From the NCBI GenBank assembly GCA_019637895.1, contig JAHBUU010000003.1, forward strand, positions 1 to 47,881: a DNA stretch of 47,881 bases, written 5' to 3'. Numbering within the stretch: the stretch's first letter is position 1; every line of letters starts with the position of its first letter. The position numbers and the translations under genes are program-made. Below, in pieces: positions 9,220 to 17,891 of this stretch. This stretch comes from Pseudobdellovibrionaceae bacterium (GTDB lineage: Bacteria > Bdellovibrionota > Bdellovibrionia > Bdellovibrionales > Bdellovibrionaceae). Under the pieces are notes generated by a model that was not told the origin of the DNA, did not search any database, and worked only from the letters and a program-made list of their open reading frames with translations.

Positions 9220-9283
9220 GACTATTTTCGATATAGTCGCGAAAACAGTCTTGACTATTTTCGCGACTATATCGAAAATAGTC
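9220..9283. repeat. Near-perfect 31-bp inverted repeat before the DUF4143 ATPase
   Basis: Two 31-base arms (9220-9250 and 9253-9283) are inverted copies with a single mismatch, separated by two bases. Each arm also contains shorter internal symmetry (GACTAT/ATAGTC and TTTTCG/CGAAAA). The right arm ends 4 bases before the ATG at 9288. It could be a protein-binding operator, a recombination or integration site, or an RNA hairpin limiting translation. No ordinary ribosome binding site is visible between it and the start codon. Confidence 0.85.
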
Positions 9284-9287
9284 AAAG

Positions 9288-10514
9288 ATGAGCACCCTAA
9301 AAAAACGACGTTCTCTTTATGATTCCATCGTCTCCTTGGCTCTGGACCGCCACAAGATGGCCTTTATTTCGGGACCCCGCCAGGTTGGCAAAACAACCCT
9401 CGCAAAAGGCCTGATGGCGGATTTCGACAAAAGTGCCTATAAAAACTGGGACGAAAGCACCTTTCGTCGTCTATGGACAAAATCGCCCAACGAACTGAAG
9501 AACGAATTCGATCTTTCCCGCGCCAATGAAACCCGCCTGCTTATTCTGGATGAAATCCACAAAGCCAAAGGCTGGAAACAACGGTTGAAAGGACTGTACG
9601 ACGAACTCGGCGAGGATCTGAACATCGTCGTCACCGGAAGCGCTCGCCTGAACATCTTCAAGAAAGGTGGGGACTCCCTCATGGGGAGATACCTCAACTT
9701 TCGGCTCCACCCCTTTTCTTATGGGGAACTGCAGGAAAATCCCCCCTTAGATCCCGAGGCCTGGCGAGACGGCCTCTTTCATCAGAAGAAAATCGAGCTT
9801 CCTCTACAACCGCTGGAAAACCTGCTTGCGTTCAGTGGTTTTCCGGAACCCTATTTTTCCGCCTCTCCGAAAATTCTCAGGATTTGGAGACAAAGTCGAA
9901 ACGAAAAAATCGTCCGCGAGGATCTCCGCGACCTGAGCCGCCTCCCCGAACTCAGCCAAGTCGAAATGCTCACCGCTCTTTTGCCAACAAAAGTCGGCAG
10001 CCCACTCAGTATTCAAAGCCTCAGAGAAGATCTCGAAGTCGCCCACGGAACCGTCACTCGCTGGCTTGGCTATCTGAATGAACTTTTCTATTTTTTTGAA
10101 ATCAAACCCTGGAGCAAATCCGTCCCCCGTTCTCTAAAAAAAGAAGGGAAAATTTATCTGTATGACTGGACGGAAATCGAAAGCCCCGGCGCTAAATTCG
10201 AAAACCTGATCGCCTGCCACCTGCTGAAAGCCTGCCACTATTGGACGGACACCGGCCACGGAAACTTCGACCTGTTTTTTCTCCGAAACAAAGAAAAACA
10301 GGAAATCGATTTCCTGATCACCAAAGATCGAAAACCCTGGCTCTGCCTCGAAGCCAAACTGACGGATACGCAGATTGACTCAAAAGCCGTCGAAAAACTC
10401 ACTGCGAAACTCAACTGCCCCTATGTTCAGATCGTTTTTACGCAAGGGATTTGGCGCGTGCAGGAACAGACATTGGTTGCAAGCGCCACCCATGTTTTAT
10501 CGGGGCTTCCGTAA
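9288..10514 (+). CDS. AAA ATPase with DUF4143 (PD-(D/E)XK) C-terminus
   Basis: Protein of 408 residues. The N-terminal AAA_14 ATPase has Walker A GPRQVGKT (residues 29-36), Walker B LLILDEIHK (about 84-92) and a sensor-like VVTGSARL. The C-terminal DUF4143 region carries a restriction-nuclease-like core with EIDFLI (about 339) and EAK (about 355). Members are common in accessory regions and often sit near TA genes, but their job is not established. It stands alone on the plus strand behind a large palindrome. DNA binding or cleavage is inferred, not shown. Confidence 0.85.
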   Translation: MSTLKKRRSLYDSIVSLALDRHKMAFISGPRQVGKTTLAKGLMADFDKSAYKNWDESTFRRLWTKSPNELKNEFDLSRANETRLLILDEIHKAKGWKQRLKGLYDELGEDLNIVVTGSARLNIFKKGGDSLMGRYLNFRLHPFSYGELQENPPLDPEAWRDGLFHQKKIELPLQPLENLLAFSGFPEPYFSASPKILRIWRQSRNEKIVREDLRDLSRLPELSQVEMLTALLPTKVGSPLSIQSLREDLEVAHGTVTRWLGYLNELFYFFEIKPWSKSVPRSLKKEGKIYLYDWTEIESPGAKFENLIACHLLKACHYWTDTGHGNFDLFFLRNKEKQEIDFLITKDRKPWLCLEAKLTDTQIDSKAVEKLTAKLNCPYVQIVFTQGIWRVQEQTLVASATHVLSGLP

Positions 10515-10536
10515 ACCGATCACGCCTGAACGCAAC

Positions 10537-12327
10537 CTACCGACAAAGCAGAACCTCCTGCTGACGAAGAATCTGCGCCGCGCTCTCGCGCAGGCCCGCC
10601 ATCACCTCGGGATTTGTTCTCGCAAAGAGGTTCGTTCGCTCTTCTGGATCTTGGGACAAATCGTAAACGCTTTCGCCCAATCGAGAACGCTCGAAAATAT
10701 ATTTATAAGGCCAACGGATCGCCGCCACATAGCCGCCGGAGTACGGCTGCACCAGATAGACAGCGTCGCCTTTTTCAGTGAATTGCGGATCAAAGACGGA
10801 GCGTCCGACCATCTCAAGCTCACCCGACCATCCGGCAAGATCCAGCAAGGTCGCGGGTAAATTGATATGCGAAAAGGCTCCCTGAGGCCGCTTCGTTGCG
10901 ACCTGCCGGAGGTCCACGATCAGCAAGGGTACCTTGAAATTCTCGTTAAAAGCGAAATTTTCATTGTGACTGCTTCCGTGTTCCCCAAGAGGAAAACCAT
11001 GATCGCCGGTGATGACCAAAACCGCATTCTTGCCAAAGGGGCTTTTCTTCAGCTCTTCGATCAGAACCTTGAGAGAATCATCAATCACCTTCAGATGATT
11101 GATGTACGCCTCACGACGATCTTTGGGCTCTTGATAGAAATGCCGCAGTTTCACGGGTAGCCCTGTGAACGGTTGGTGACTCGAGATCGTCGCAAGCGTG
11201 GCAAACAAAGGCTCAGATGGAGAATAGTTTTTCTCCAAATAGGTCAGAGCCCGACGGTAAAAATAGTCATCCTGCAGGCCCCACCCATGACAAGGATCCG
11301 TTTCCTCACTGCAGGACTTGGCCAGTTGCGGATACTCATCCAGTCCGTGGTTCAGCAGAAACACCCGCTCGTTGTCGAATCCCATGTCCCCGTGAGCTTG
11401 CGCGAAGAACGTTTTATAACCGTACTCTTTGAAATAGCTCGGAAGGCATTTCAGCTTTGCACAGGCAGTGCTGCGAAATTCGATGTTGTTCAGGCTTGGA
11501 ACCTGCCCACACAGGGCCGCGAAATGCCCTTTCCCCGTTTGCACGGAAGGACTGTAATACTCGGGGATATAAACGTGCTCTTTGGTGAGAGCGTTGAAAT
11601 ACGGCGTGTACTCTTCCCCGTTCGTATGCCGCTGATGAATAAAGCGGCCATTGAACGACTCAATCATCACCAGAAAAACGTGCGGTTTTGAGGCTGCTGT
11701 GAACTGTGATTGAACCTGAACCCGAGGCAAAAGCGGCAATTTCTCAACATACTCGTTCAGCACCGTGTGCATCGGAACATACCATCGATACAAGCTTCGA
11801 CCAAAGCGGCTGAACTGATCATGCGAGTAACTGACCTGGGTGATCAGGAGCAATCCCAACAATGTAAAGGCCGCCTGCAAAGGACGCTTGAACCTGGATT
11901 TCCGCTCTGGGCTAACCTCTCTTCGGTAGCTGAAGAAAATCAACAAGCCCGCCACAAGACTCCAAAAAACATTCGCCGCAACGAAGATGTTATGTAACAA
12001 CTTTCCGAACTGCACGACTCCGTCCGCATTGGTCGCGGCCTGCCAGTTATTCGCGATGATCGCAAAATCCAAACTCGATCCGGTATTGGTCTGATAGTAC
12101 GCAAGCAGCGTGTAGATCATCGCCAAGAAGGCATTGATCCATCTTGCCGTCTTTCCGGGCAAGCTCACATCGACCAAAAGGAACATCGAAATCAGAAAGA
12201 CATAGGACAGCAACATGACGCTGATATTGCCAAGCTCCCAATTCTGCTTCCACCCGCCATTGGCAAAGTGCATATCCAGAACGAGACCGAAATAAAGAAT
12301 GGTCGTAAGAAGGAACCGCCAACGCAT
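10537..12327 (-). CDS. LTA synthase/OpgB-like membrane phosphoglycerol transferase
   Basis: Membrane enzyme of about 596 residues: several N-terminal membrane spans, then a periplasmic alkaline-phosphatase/sulfatase domain. Metal-site motifs are visible: VFLVMIESFNG (Glu), a likely nucleophile Thr in SVQTGKGHFAALCG, and VLVITGDHGFPLGEHG with a later His. The family moves phosphoglycerol or phosphoethanolamine from phospholipids onto glycans or lipids; in Gram-negatives OpgB decorates periplasmic glucans. The ATG at 12327 is chosen because it begins directly before the first membrane segment; a TTG at 12408 would add 27 residues. Substrate is unknown. Monocistronic. Confidence 0.8.
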   Translation of the reverse strand: MRWRFLLTTILYFGLVLDMHFANGGWKQNWELGNISVMLLSYVFLISMFLLVDVSLPGKTARWINAFLAMIYTLLAYYQTNTGSSLDFAIIANNWQAATNADGVVQFGKLLHNIFVAANVFWSLVAGLLIFFSYRREVSPERKSRFKRPLQAAFTLLGLLLITQVSYSHDQFSRFGRSLYRWYVPMHTVLNEYVEKLPLLPRVQVQSQFTAASKPHVFLVMIESFNGRFIHQRHTNGEEYTPYFNALTKEHVYIPEYYSPSVQTGKGHFAALCGQVPSLNNIEFRSTACAKLKCLPSYFKEYGYKTFFAQAHGDMGFDNERVFLLNHGLDEYPQLAKSCSEETDPCHGWGLQDDYFYRRALTYLEKNYSPSEPLFATLATISSHQPFTGLPVKLRHFYQEPKDRREAYINHLKVIDDSLKVLIEELKKSPFGKNAVLVITGDHGFPLGEHGSSHNENFAFNENFKVPLLIVDLRQVATKRPQGAFSHINLPATLLDLAGWSGELEMVGRSVFDPQFTEKGDAVYLVQPYSGGYVAAIRWPYKYIFERSRLGESVYDLSQDPEERTNLFARTNPEVMAGLRESAAQILRQQEVLLCR

Positions 12328-12449
12328 GATTCCCGATTGTGCTCCAGAGAGACTGAAGAAACAAGCTGGCCCTTTCCCCAAAAAATAAAATAACCCAAGA
12401 CATCTCAATAGGTTACGTGGCCAGCCCTTTCTTTTTTGGAAAGAAGTCT

Positions 12450-12474
12450 TACTTTACCCCAAAAAAGTAAAGTA
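12450..12474. promoter_or_regulatory. Inverted repeat upstream of hipBA (distal)
   Basis: TACTTTAC (12450-12457) and GTAAAGTA (12467-12474) form perfect 8-base arms. Together with the second repeat closer to the gene this looks like a pair of HipB operator sites, as expected for an autoregulated hip operon. Inferred from symmetry and position. Confidence 0.5.
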
Positions 12475-12511
12475 TAGTTTATATTAAGCCGATATAATGT
12501 TAATTATACTT
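12470..12511. promoter_or_regulatory. Inverted repeat and AT-rich promoter region of hipBA (proximal)
   Basis: AAGTATAGTT (12470-12479) and AATTATACTT (12502-12511) are inverted with one mismatch and flank an AT-rich core containing GATATAATG, a plausible -10 region. AGGA lies 5 bases before the hipB ATG. Confidence 0.45.
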
Positions 12512-12525
12512 ACTATGAGGATTGG

Positions 12526-12843
12526 ATGTACTTACCCAGCAGAGCCAAAATCACCCTCCGGCAACTAGGAATGCAGATTCGTTTGGCCCGAAAGAGACGC
12601 CTTTGGACCATTGCAGAGCTGGCGGGAAAAATTCAGGTTTCCGCCCCCACCCTGATGTCTCTGGAAAAAGGCGAACCAACTGTCAGCCTCGGCGTCTTGA
12701 TTGCGACATTGTGGGTTTTAGGAATGGAAAGTGAACTCGAGGCCCTGGCGCATCCCGAAGATTCGGAAGGCGTCAAACTCATGAGTTCAAGACTTCCTCA
12801 GAAAGTGAAAGCTCGCCGAAGGAAAATCGACAATGATTTCTAA
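12526..12843 (+). CDS. hipB: HipB-type XRE antitoxin
   Basis: Protein of 105 residues with a helix-turn-helix of the XRE type (LRQLGMQIRLARKRRLWTIA, then SAPTLMSLEKGEPTVSLGVL). HipB proteins bind operator repeats as dimers and hold the HipA kinase inactive. Its end overlaps the start of hipA by 11 bases, so the two are coupled. AGGA precedes the ATG at suitable distance, and two inverted repeats upstream are likely operators. The basic tail (KVKARRRKIDNDF) may be flexible. Confidence 0.85.
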   Translation: MYLPSRAKITLRQLGMQIRLARKRRLWTIAELAGKIQVSAPTLMSLEKGEPTVSLGVLIATLWVLGMESELEALAHPEDSEGVKLMSSRLPQKVKARRRKIDNDF

Positions 12844-14077
12844 AGAATGTTTCGTTTACCTCCAGCTTCCGAACTCGCATGAACTCGTCACCGTGGGACG
12901 TCTCGAATGGCGAAGCAACGGCGCAAACACCGAAGTCGGAAGCTTTGTTTACGGTCGGAAGTACCTCGCTCTTCCCGGGGCTTTTGCGCTCGATCCATTT
13001 CAACTCCCACTCGAAGAACGTCTTTTCGAAGAAACGAAAAACGAGGGTCTTCACGGCCCTCTCCGGGACTCGAGCCCCGATGCCTGGGGTCGATATGTCA
13101 TCGAAAAGAACACTCCCCCGTCCGAGCACAATCCAATCGGATATCTCCTCAATTCAGCAGATGACCGGATCGGCGCCCTCTCGTTTGGCCATGAGAAAAC
13201 ACCTCCTGCCTCTGTTCGCTCTTTTAACCGAACGCTTGATCTCCATGAGCTGATCCAAGCCGCCCACAAACTGGAACAAGGGCAGCCTCTGGAACTCAGA
13301 GAACGCCAACTTTTGATGAACGGCCTTTCTGCGGGTGGCGCTCGTCCCAAAACCACAATTGAAGACCAGAACTCGCTGTGGCTAGCCAAATTCCCAGCTA
13401 ATAATGACCGAGTCAATTTACCACGAATCGAGTATGCGACGATGCAGCTTGCCGCAAAGTGCGGCCTCAATGTTCCGGAAGCTCGTTTGATCCCGGTGGG
13501 GACTCACGATGTTTTTCTGATTCAACGATTCGATCGCCTCTTCGATTCCTTAACTGGCAATTATTTCCGACAGCATTTCGTCAGCGGACTGACCCTGCTC
13601 AACTTGGATGAAAAAGATTATGGAAAATGGTCGTATCTGGATCTTGCCGATCAAATCCGCAGATGGACCCATAATCCCAGAGGAGATCTCCAGGAACTGT
13701 TCGGAAGAATGATTTTCAATGGGCTCATTTCAAACACCGACGATCACCCCCGCAATCATGGTTTTCTGAAATCCGGAAAAGGCTTCATCCTGTCTCCGGT
13801 CTACGACCTGGTTCCAAAACCGGAGGCCAACACGACCAGATACCTGGCTCTGCAGGTCGGCGAAGCCGGACGAGAGTTTAGCCTGACAAACGCTTTATCG
13901 AGAGTCGACGCTTTTGACCTGAAACGGGAGGACGCTCTTGCGATCATCCGGAAAATAAAATCTCGAATCAGTCAGTGGCAGGCACACTACGCAGCACACC
14001 TGGTGAGCCAGGGAGATCTCGAGTACTTAAAAGGAGCCTTTAGCCACTGGGATCATCTGGATTTTTCAGTTCTCTAA
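12833..14077 (+). CDS. hipA: HipA-type serine/threonine kinase toxin
   Basis: Protein of 414 residues. HipA kinases phosphorylate a translation factor (GltX in Escherichia coli), causing growth arrest. Visible features are the N-terminal subdomain (LRDSSPDAWGRYVI), the regulatory loop GLSAGGARPKT, the catalytic block NTDDHPRNHGFL (residues 301-312) and the metal-binding LSPVYDLVPKP. All key residues appear intact and the length is normal, so the toxin is probably active. It is the second gene of hipBA and ends 3 bases from the stop of the convergent acyl-CoA dehydrogenase gene. Confidence 0.88.
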   Translation: MISKECFVYLQLPNSHELVTVGRLEWRSNGANTEVGSFVYGRKYLALPGAFALDPFQLPLEERLFEETKNEGLHGPLRDSSPDAWGRYVIEKNTPPSEHNPIGYLLNSADDRIGALSFGHEKTPPASVRSFNRTLDLHELIQAAHKLEQGQPLELRERQLLMNGLSAGGARPKTTIEDQNSLWLAKFPANNDRVNLPRIEYATMQLAAKCGLNVPEARLIPVGTHDVFLIQRFDRLFDSLTGNYFRQHFVSGLTLLNLDEKDYGKWSYLDLADQIRRWTHNPRGDLQELFGRMIFNGLISNTDDHPRNHGFLKSGKGFILSPVYDLVPKPEANTTRYLALQVGEAGREFSLTNALSRVDAFDLKREDALAIIRKIKSRISQWQAHYAAHLVSQGDLEYLKGAFSHWDHLDFSVL

Positions 14078-14080
14078 ATT

Positions 14081-15613
14081 TCAACTGACGAGACGAGCCC
14101 CAGCGATCAGCTCCGCAACCAGGAAACTCAAACGGCGAGCCTGACTTTCCAGATAGTCGCGCCCGTTCTTCTGCCCCTGGGCCAAGAGGGACTGCACCTC
14201 TTGCCACTCGGCCTGCCCCTTGGGGGTCGCCAGATAGCGAGCTCCTTCAGTTTGCAGGTATTCCGCCAAGACAGGCGCCGCTTGTTCTTTTTCGAGGGCC
14301 CTCAGGAAGTCCAACGAGAGGACGTTGGTCGTCCCTTCCCAAATCGAAAGAACCTGGGCATCACGAAGCATTTTTGCCACGCCGACGTCTTCGATGTAGC
14401 CAGCACCACCGAAGCTCTCGACGACTTCGCTGCAGGCTTCGACGCACTTTTTACCAGTCCACAGTTTTGCGATCGGAGTCACCGCCCGCAGAAGAGTTCT
14501 TTCTTTTTCCGTTGCCGTCCCACACTCATCCTTGCCGAGGAGATGTGCGACAAAAAATGTGAGTTCAAAGGCCTTTTCAAAATCCGTTTCCAGATTTTTA
14601 AGGGTGATCCGATGCAAAGGAAGGTCTTTGAGCTTCTTGCCAAAGGCGACCCGGACATCCGCATAGGCCCATGCCAAATCCAAGGCCCTCCGCCATTGCC
14701 CCAGCGAACAGATCGAATTGTAAACTCGGGTGACATTGAAAAGACTCGAGATCTTTTTCACCCCACCGCCCATTTCGCCCACCAGCCGCGCCGGAGTTCC
14801 GGTCAGTCTGAGTTCGGCGGTCGGCAGGGCCTTCGTTCCAAGCTTGTCTTTCAAACGAAGAATTTCGATGTTGCGAAGGTTTTGATTGGGATCTCTGAGT
14901 TCCGTGTAAAAGAGGCTTAAGCCCCGACTTCCCATCTCGGCCCCCTCGGGCCTGGCCAGCAACATCGCCATTTGAGACGTCGTCGCGGAAGTGAACCACT
15001 TCACGCCATTGAGCTGCCAATCAAATCCATTTTGAGCACTCGACTTTCGAGCCACCGTTTCTGTGCCCGAGACATCCGAGCCCCCGATTTTTTCCGTCAT
15101 CCATTGTCCGGAGGTCCAGAATGTTTTCGGATCCCGGCTGGTCAAATGCTTGAACGCATTTTTTTTGAGCTCGTCGTCGCCATAGAGTTCGATCGCCCGG
15201 GCCGCTCCATCGGTCATCGCCAGCGGGCAAGACACAAACGCACTCGAGGGGTGATAGAGATACAGCAACGCCGCCTGATAGACTCGGGACCACTCGCCCT
15301 CGTTCCGCTCATAGGCTGTCGCAACGATTCCTTCCGTCGCGGCTGCGGCTTCGAGTTGGGTCCACCCGGCACTCATCCGGATCTGATCAACACGCTCGCC
15401 CCAAGGATCAAAAGGAACATGAACCGGCAGTTCACGTTCGGCTTGCTGACTCCAGGTCAGCCAATCGGTAACAGCCAGCTCGCCCACATGCTTCAAGTGC
15501 GCACTCATTTTCGTCCACACATCCGGCGGGAGACGCTTCTTCAGCGTCTTTTCAAGCAAGGGGTCAGAATGAAAGGTATTCGTCAATCGAGGGGGTGCTT
15601 GGTGAAAGTCCAT
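14081..15613 (-). CDS. AidB-like acyl-CoA dehydrogenase
   Basis: Flavoprotein of 510 residues in the larger acyl-CoA dehydrogenase branch. It has the MTEKIGGSDVSGTETVA segment typical of AidB-type proteins and, near the end, FGGAGYIEDVGVAKMLRDAQ and SIWEGTTNVLSLDFL. AidB is linked to protection from alkylating agents, while other members oxidise acyl-CoAs; the substrate here is unknown. It starts at ATG 15613, stands alone, and is convergent with hipA. It looks like ordinary chromosomal content enclosed by TA modules. Confidence 0.85.
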   Translation of the reverse strand: MDFHQAPPRLTNTFHSDPLLEKTLKKRLPPDVWTKMSAHLKHVGELAVTDWLTWSQQAERELPVHVPFDPWGERVDQIRMSAGWTQLEAAAATEGIVATAYERNEGEWSRVYQAALLYLYHPSSAFVSCPLAMTDGAARAIELYGDDELKKNAFKHLTSRDPKTFWTSGQWMTEKIGGSDVSGTETVARKSSAQNGFDWQLNGVKWFTSATTSQMAMLLARPEGAEMGSRGLSLFYTELRDPNQNLRNIEILRLKDKLGTKALPTAELRLTGTPARLVGEMGGGVKKISSLFNVTRVYNSICSLGQWRRALDLAWAYADVRVAFGKKLKDLPLHRITLKNLETDFEKAFELTFFVAHLLGKDECGTATEKERTLLRAVTPIAKLWTGKKCVEACSEVVESFGGAGYIEDVGVAKMLRDAQVLSIWEGTTNVLSLDFLRALEKEQAAPVLAEYLQTEGARYLATPKGQAEWQEVQSLLAQGQKNGRDYLESQARRLSFLVAELIAGARLVS

Positions 15614-15707
15614 GGCCTAACGCTAGCGCAAGATATGGGAATCTCAAGGGGAATTCGGGGGTTTGCCATGGCATATCCAAGCCCATACCGTGGAGTTATG
15701 CTGGTTT

Positions 15708-15941
15708 ATGAAATCACTGACCTTTTCTCTAAGAAAAAGATCCCCGTCGCCACGCCCCCTGCCCTCGCTAAAACGAAAGAAACCACCGGTCTCCTACAAG
15801 AATGAGCCGACTCAACTCATTAGCCGGTCAGTAACAGGCAACATCTTAAGAACACTCAAGACGACGGCCAAGCTAGAAGGCAAAAAATATCAATCAATGA
15901 TTATTGAAATGATCAGAGACGGCCTAAAAGCCAAAAAATGA
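15708..15941 (+). CDS. Ribbon-helix-helix protein without visible toxin
   Basis: About 77 residues ending in a ribbon-helix-helix motif: LISRSVTGNILRTLKTTAKL, then GKKYQSMIIEMIRDGLKAKK. This is the layout of CopG-type antitoxins and repressors. No toxin-like gene follows; the next gene belongs to the YcaO cassette, 143 bases on. The start is uncertain: a GGAG at 15692-15695 fits neither this ATG nor the ATG at 15698. The 15698 ATG opens another frame (MLVYEITDLFSKKKIPVATP) that stops at 15805. A frameshifted longer gene is therefore possible. Confidence 0.55.
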   Translation: MKSLTFSLRKRSPSPRPLPSLKRKKPPVSYKNEPTQLISRSVTGNILRTLKTTAKLEGKKYQSMIIEMIRDGLKAKK

Positions 15942-15987
15942 TGTGACAACGATCATATGCCTAGGAAATAAGTAAGCATTCCTGAAA

Positions 15988-16016
15988 TTGTTTCCTCTCC
16001 TAAAGTCATTTATAAA
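15988..16016 (+). promoter_or_regulatory. Promoter of the YcaO cassette
   Basis: TTGTTT (15988-15993) and TATAAA (16011-16016) are spaced by exactly 17 bases, a good sigma-70-like pair. Transcription would begin near 16023, leaving about 60 untranslated bases before the first gene at 16085. No other strong promoter is visible before the later genes, which overlap each other. Confidence 0.55.
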
Positions 16017-16084
16017 ATCAAATCGATTATGTTGTATGCTGTCTCCGCGACTACCGGCCTCACTGATTTCACTAAGGAGACTAG

Positions 16085-16423
16085 ATGCAACCTCCAGCCG
16101 CCCTAAAAGGCATAACATCGCTCTTTGCCGCACTTTTCCCCGCTTGGGTCATGGCGAATACGAACAACCATCAAATGCCCGAACTGCACCCAGGACAAGA
16201 CGTAGGCTTTGGACTTTCATATGAGTCCGCCTGGCAAACCATCCCCAAAACCGATGAAATTCAATACGGGATACCCCTCATCATTCAAATTACGGAACAA
16301 AATGATAAAGTCTATTTCGACATTTCTACTTCTCGGTTTGATGATATCGTTGTTCGCGTTCCTTTGGAGGAACTACTCGAGCAGCCTAACAGAGTGGGTC
16401 CACCCCCAGAAAAGCCTCAATAA
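16085..16423 (+). CDS. Small secreted protein heading the YcaO cassette
   Basis: Protein of 112 residues, no recognised family. Residues 1-24 look like a signal peptide with a likely cut after VMA, leaving an acidic mature part of about 88 residues that ends in the proline-rich GPPPEKPQ. AAGGAG sits 7 bases before the ATG, a strong start. Its 3' end overlaps the likely start of the next gene by up to 122 bases. There are no cysteines in the mature part and few Ser/Thr near the C-terminus, so it does not look like a classic azole-forming precursor. It may be a periplasmic accessory or ligand-binding subunit. Confidence 0.65.
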   Translation: MQPPAALKGITSLFAALFPAWVMANTNNHQMPELHPGQDVGFGLSYESAWQTIPKTDEIQYGIPLIIQITEQNDKVYFDISTSRFDDIVVRVPLEELLEQPNRVGPPPEKPQ

Positions 16424-17891
16424 AATGACGAACATGCATATCGATCTAATAATTGGAGCTAATACGGCAGCCCCCTCTTTTGCACCATTGAATTCCGACT
16501 CACTAATTAATGCCCTTCATGTAGAACAGGCTGTTGGAACCCTAGTTCGCCTTGGTCCCGGCGGAAGATATGAACCCTACCTTGCAAACCAATGGAGCAA
16601 TTCAAATGATCACAAAAAATGGACCTTCGAGATAAGACAAGGCCTTTATTGTGAAGATGGAACCCATATCAACGCTCCAAATTTTATTGCCAGCCTTAAA
16701 ACATTGATAAAAATGTTTAGTGAGCACGCGCCGATTCCTTTAATCGAAAAGCTTACCGGGTATAAGCCATTTGTAGATGGGATAACCAAAGAACTTCCAG
16801 GGCTCAGAGCAATTTCTCCCGATACAATTGAACTGGCATTTGACACTCCAGTACAAGCAGGACTACTTGAATATTTAGGACTACCTTTTTTAGGATTTTA
16901 CTGTCCCGGGAACTTTGACTCGTCTGGAAAATGGAAAGATTCAAAAAAAATTATTTCTTCTGCTTCCTATAGTATTGACGCTTGGGATGGAATAACACCG
17001 ATAACGCTCAACAAAAGACGCAACTGGCCACTTGCTGATGAACAAAGCCCTTCTTCCGTAACTATTCACCGATCTACGACAGTCCCAACAGAGGCAACAG
17101 GTAGAAAAGTCATTTTGCAATTCAAGCAGGATGAATTTCCTGAGTCTAAAGATTTCCAGTCTGTACATCTAATCCCGACGTCACTCTTCGCTATTGTGTT
17201 AAGTCCATCAAAAGGATCCCCGTTTCACATCAAACAAAACCGCAAAGCGTTTCAGTTGAAGGTAAGAAGTCTCGACTTTTCCTCAACCTCTCCACAGGGT
17301 CAGCGCACAAATAGATTCTATCCACACCTGAGTAAGGATCGAGAGTCTCTCCCATCGCCCGAGTTGGAGACTTTAAGCCAAGCCGCAGAAATAAAAAAAG
17401 TCAGAATCTATGGAAAACACTCATCTGAAAAGACACCAAGCTCGTCCCTGCGATATCTCATAGAATCCTCCTTAGACTCCCTGGGGACAACTTATGACTA
17501 CACCCAGAAGACACCGGCTGAACAGGACATGATGAACTTCCGAAACTTTGAGCATTGGGATATCCGTCCAACCAATGTCGACATCGGTGGCGGTATCGAA
17601 AACCAGCTTATCAAGTTCATGTTCTGCTCAAAGCTTGGAGTTGCATTCCCAGATCCAAGCGGAAGGATCTGCGCTCTCGTCAATGAATATGAAGAACAAT
17701 TTGGGGACGTTGTCCCTAAAGAGGCCATGGAGGAATATCTCAATAGATTTGACCAGATCATCGAGGAAGACGCGGCGGTTATTCCAGTTTTGAAGTCAGG
17801 AAAAACGTGGCTGGTGTCCCCGGATCTCGACGCGAGCTTCCTCAGCCCGACGACGGCTGTCCCATTCTTTGACCTCATTAGGCTCAAATGA
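16302..17891 (+). CDS. Family 5 solute-binding protein (SBP_bac_5-like)
   Basis: Up to 529 residues. The body matches peptide/nickel-type binding proteins: HIDLIIGANTAAPSFAPLNS, VGTLVRLGPGGRYEPYLANQ, WTFEIRQGLYCEDGTHINAP. The C-terminal part has the usual IIEEDAAVIPVLKSGKTWLV. From the ATG at 16302 it gains an N-terminal hydrophobic segment (STFLLLGLMISLFAFLW) that could anchor or export it, but this start overlaps the previous gene by 122 bases. The ATG at 16425, one base after that gene's stop, would give a protein without a signal. It overlaps the YcaO gene by 4 bases (ATGA). No ABC permease or ATPase is nearby, so sensing or delivery to another partner is more likely than import. Confidence 0.8.
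   Translation: MIKSISTFLLLGLMISLFAFLWRNYSSSLTEWVHPQKSLNKMTNMHIDLIIGANTAAPSFAPLNSDSLINALHVEQAVGTLVRLGPGGRYEPYLANQWSNSNDHKKWTFEIRQGLYCEDGTHINAPNFIASLKTLIKMFSEHAPIPLIEKLTGYKPFVDGITKELPGLRAISPDTIELAFDTPVQAGLLEYLGLPFLGFYCPGNFDSSGKWKDSKKIISSASYSIDAWDGITPITLNKRRNWPLADEQSPSSVTIHRSTTVPTEATGRKVILQFKQDEFPESKDFQSVHLIPTSLFAIVLSPSKGSPFHIKQNRKAFQLKVRSLDFSSTSPQGQRTNRFYPHLSKDRESLPSPELETLSQAAEIKKVRIYGKHSSEKTPSSSLRYLIESSLDSLGTTYDYTQKTPAEQDMMNFRNFEHWDIRPTNVDIGGGIENQLIKFMFCSKLGVAFPDPSGRICALVNEYEEQFGDVVPKEAMEEYLNRFDQIIEEDAAVIPVLKSGKTWLVSPDLDASFLSPTTAVPFFDLIRLK

Noticed and set aside
9077..9295. 72-residue minus-strand frame upstream of the nucleotidyltransferase pair
   Set aside because: Its first half is only the translated palindrome, and it has no clear start signal.
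16029..16106. 25-codon frame just after the YcaO promoter as a possible precursor peptide (MLYAVSATTGLTDFTK...)
   Set aside because: It has no ribosome binding site and overlaps the strong start of the 112-residue gene. The composition is suggestive but not enough to call it a gene.
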